Assembly (NCBI GenBank): GCA_963710745.1
Contig: CAVQBP010000027.1
Coordinates: 124,001-188,000, forward strand
From: CAVQBP01 sp963710745
GTDB lineage: Bacteria > Bacteroidota > Ignavibacteria > Ignavibacteriales > Ignavibacteriaceae
Reading direction: 5' to 3'
Length of the DNA stretch: 64,000 nt
The translations under genes were made by a program, and so were the position numbers. The notes beneath the pieces were generated by a model. The model made no database searches. It was not told where the DNA came from and saw only the letters and a program-made list of their open reading frames with translations. Below, piece by piece: positions 63,739 through 64,000 of the stretch. The stretch's first letter is position 1; each line of letters opens with the position of its first letter.

Positions 63739-64000
63739 TTAAGCAGCCGCTTTTGTTTGGTAAGACATAACCCAGTCCATTACATTTTCAGGCTGCGCTG
63801 TGGATAACTGTATAAACATATCTTCAAGCTGAAGCCTTTTTACTTTAAGGGTACTGAAATCCATCTTTGATATTTCAGTCTGGCTTTTTGTTCCGAATAT
63901 CTTTTCAATAATTGTAGCTTTAATCTGTTTGTCAGCTTTGGATCTTGCATCACCTAATCCATACTTATCAAATACACCTGAGATATTTTCATTTTCAATC
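63739..64000 (-). CDS. C-terminal part of an unidentified gene running off the window
   Basis: The minus strand is open from the right edge to a TAA at 63741-63739 and gives 86 residues. They include VFDKYGLGDARSKADKQI, FGTKSQTEISKMDFSTL and, at the end, VMDWVMSYQTKAAA. The composition is soluble and helical. I recognise no family. The start lies outside the window. With the 86-residue gene downstream and the repeats beyond, it might belong to an inserted element, but no integrase or phage gene is visible. Confidence 0.65.
   Translation of the reverse strand, partial: IENENISGVFDKYGLGDARSKADKQIKATIIEKIFGTKSQTEISKMDFSTLKVKRLQLEDMFIQLSTAQPENVMDWVMSYQTKAAA

Overview
ORGANISM. The DNA is AT-rich and points to the Bacteroidota/Chlorobi side of the tree, most probably an ignavibacterium (Ignavibacteriales/Melioribacteraceae-like). 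The grounds are: several secreted proteins with type IX secretion (T9SS) C-terminal tails, including the NFPNPFNPETTI tail typical of that group; two PorV/PorQ-like outer-membrane proteins; two TonB-dependent receptors with a carboxypeptidase-regulatory N-terminal domain; and a TTTG-N19-TATATTTG promoter in front of the tRNA-Ser gene, which matches the Bacteroidota sigma consensus. The assignment rests on family resemblance, not on a marker gene.

LAYOUT. (1) 1-7.6 kb: tail of an unidentified gene, then an outer-membrane triad of TonB-dependent receptor, large secreted protein with a T9SS-like tail and PorV/PorQ-like protein, closed by a strong terminator. (2) 7.8-9.7 kb: membrane-anchored SGNH hydrolase with TPR repeats. 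(3) 9.8-20.5 kb, plus strand: trehalose/alpha-glucan island with a TreS-maltokinase fusion, TreZ, a GH57 protein and TreY. (4) 20.6-31.2 kb, minus strand: sugar-oxidation operon, read as TPP-dependent pyruvate-oxidase-like enzyme, mandelate-racemase-type enolase, FAD/Fe-S oxidase, a possible 38-aa ORF, an ASRT-family protein, GH15, SDR and glucose-dehydrogenase-like enzyme. (5) 31.5-40.6 kb: mixed region with a geranylgeranyl-reductase-like flavoprotein, a SpoIIAA-like protein, a frameshifted YciE/YciF gene, a cupin, tRNA-Ser(UGA), a doubly broken metallophosphoesterase, a GH2 enzyme and an orphan DNA methyltransferase. (6) 40.8-62.8 kb: a glycan-utilisation locus. A DeoR/AgaR-type regulator is divergent from a long run encoding a secreted amidohydrolase, a second receptor/secreted protein/PorV triad, a beta-propeller lipoprotein, a LamG T9SS protein, a GH36-like lipoprotein, a Tat-exported barrel protein, AgaS, KbaZ, a DMT permease, a PfkB kinase, a KbaY aldolase and a GH42-like protein. 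(7) 62.8-64 kb: repeat-rich, gene-poor stretch followed by two minus-strand genes of unknown function, possibly the edge of an inserted element.

HOW THE PARTS MAY WORK TOGETHER. Region 6 reads as a complete outside-to-inside route. Surface proteins and the receptor capture a galactose- or galactosamine-containing glycan, exported hydrolases release the sugar, a DMT-type permease carries it in, and AgaS, PfkB and KbaYZ convert it through tagatose phosphates to triose phosphates. Regions 3 and 4 form a trehalose/alpha-glucan metabolism block: trehalose can be made from maltose (TreS) or glucan ends (TreY/TreZ), and the minus-strand operon looks fit to hydrolyse an alpha-glucoside (GH15) and oxidise the glucose without phosphorylation. 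No CRISPR array, transposase, prophage or rRNA operon was seen.
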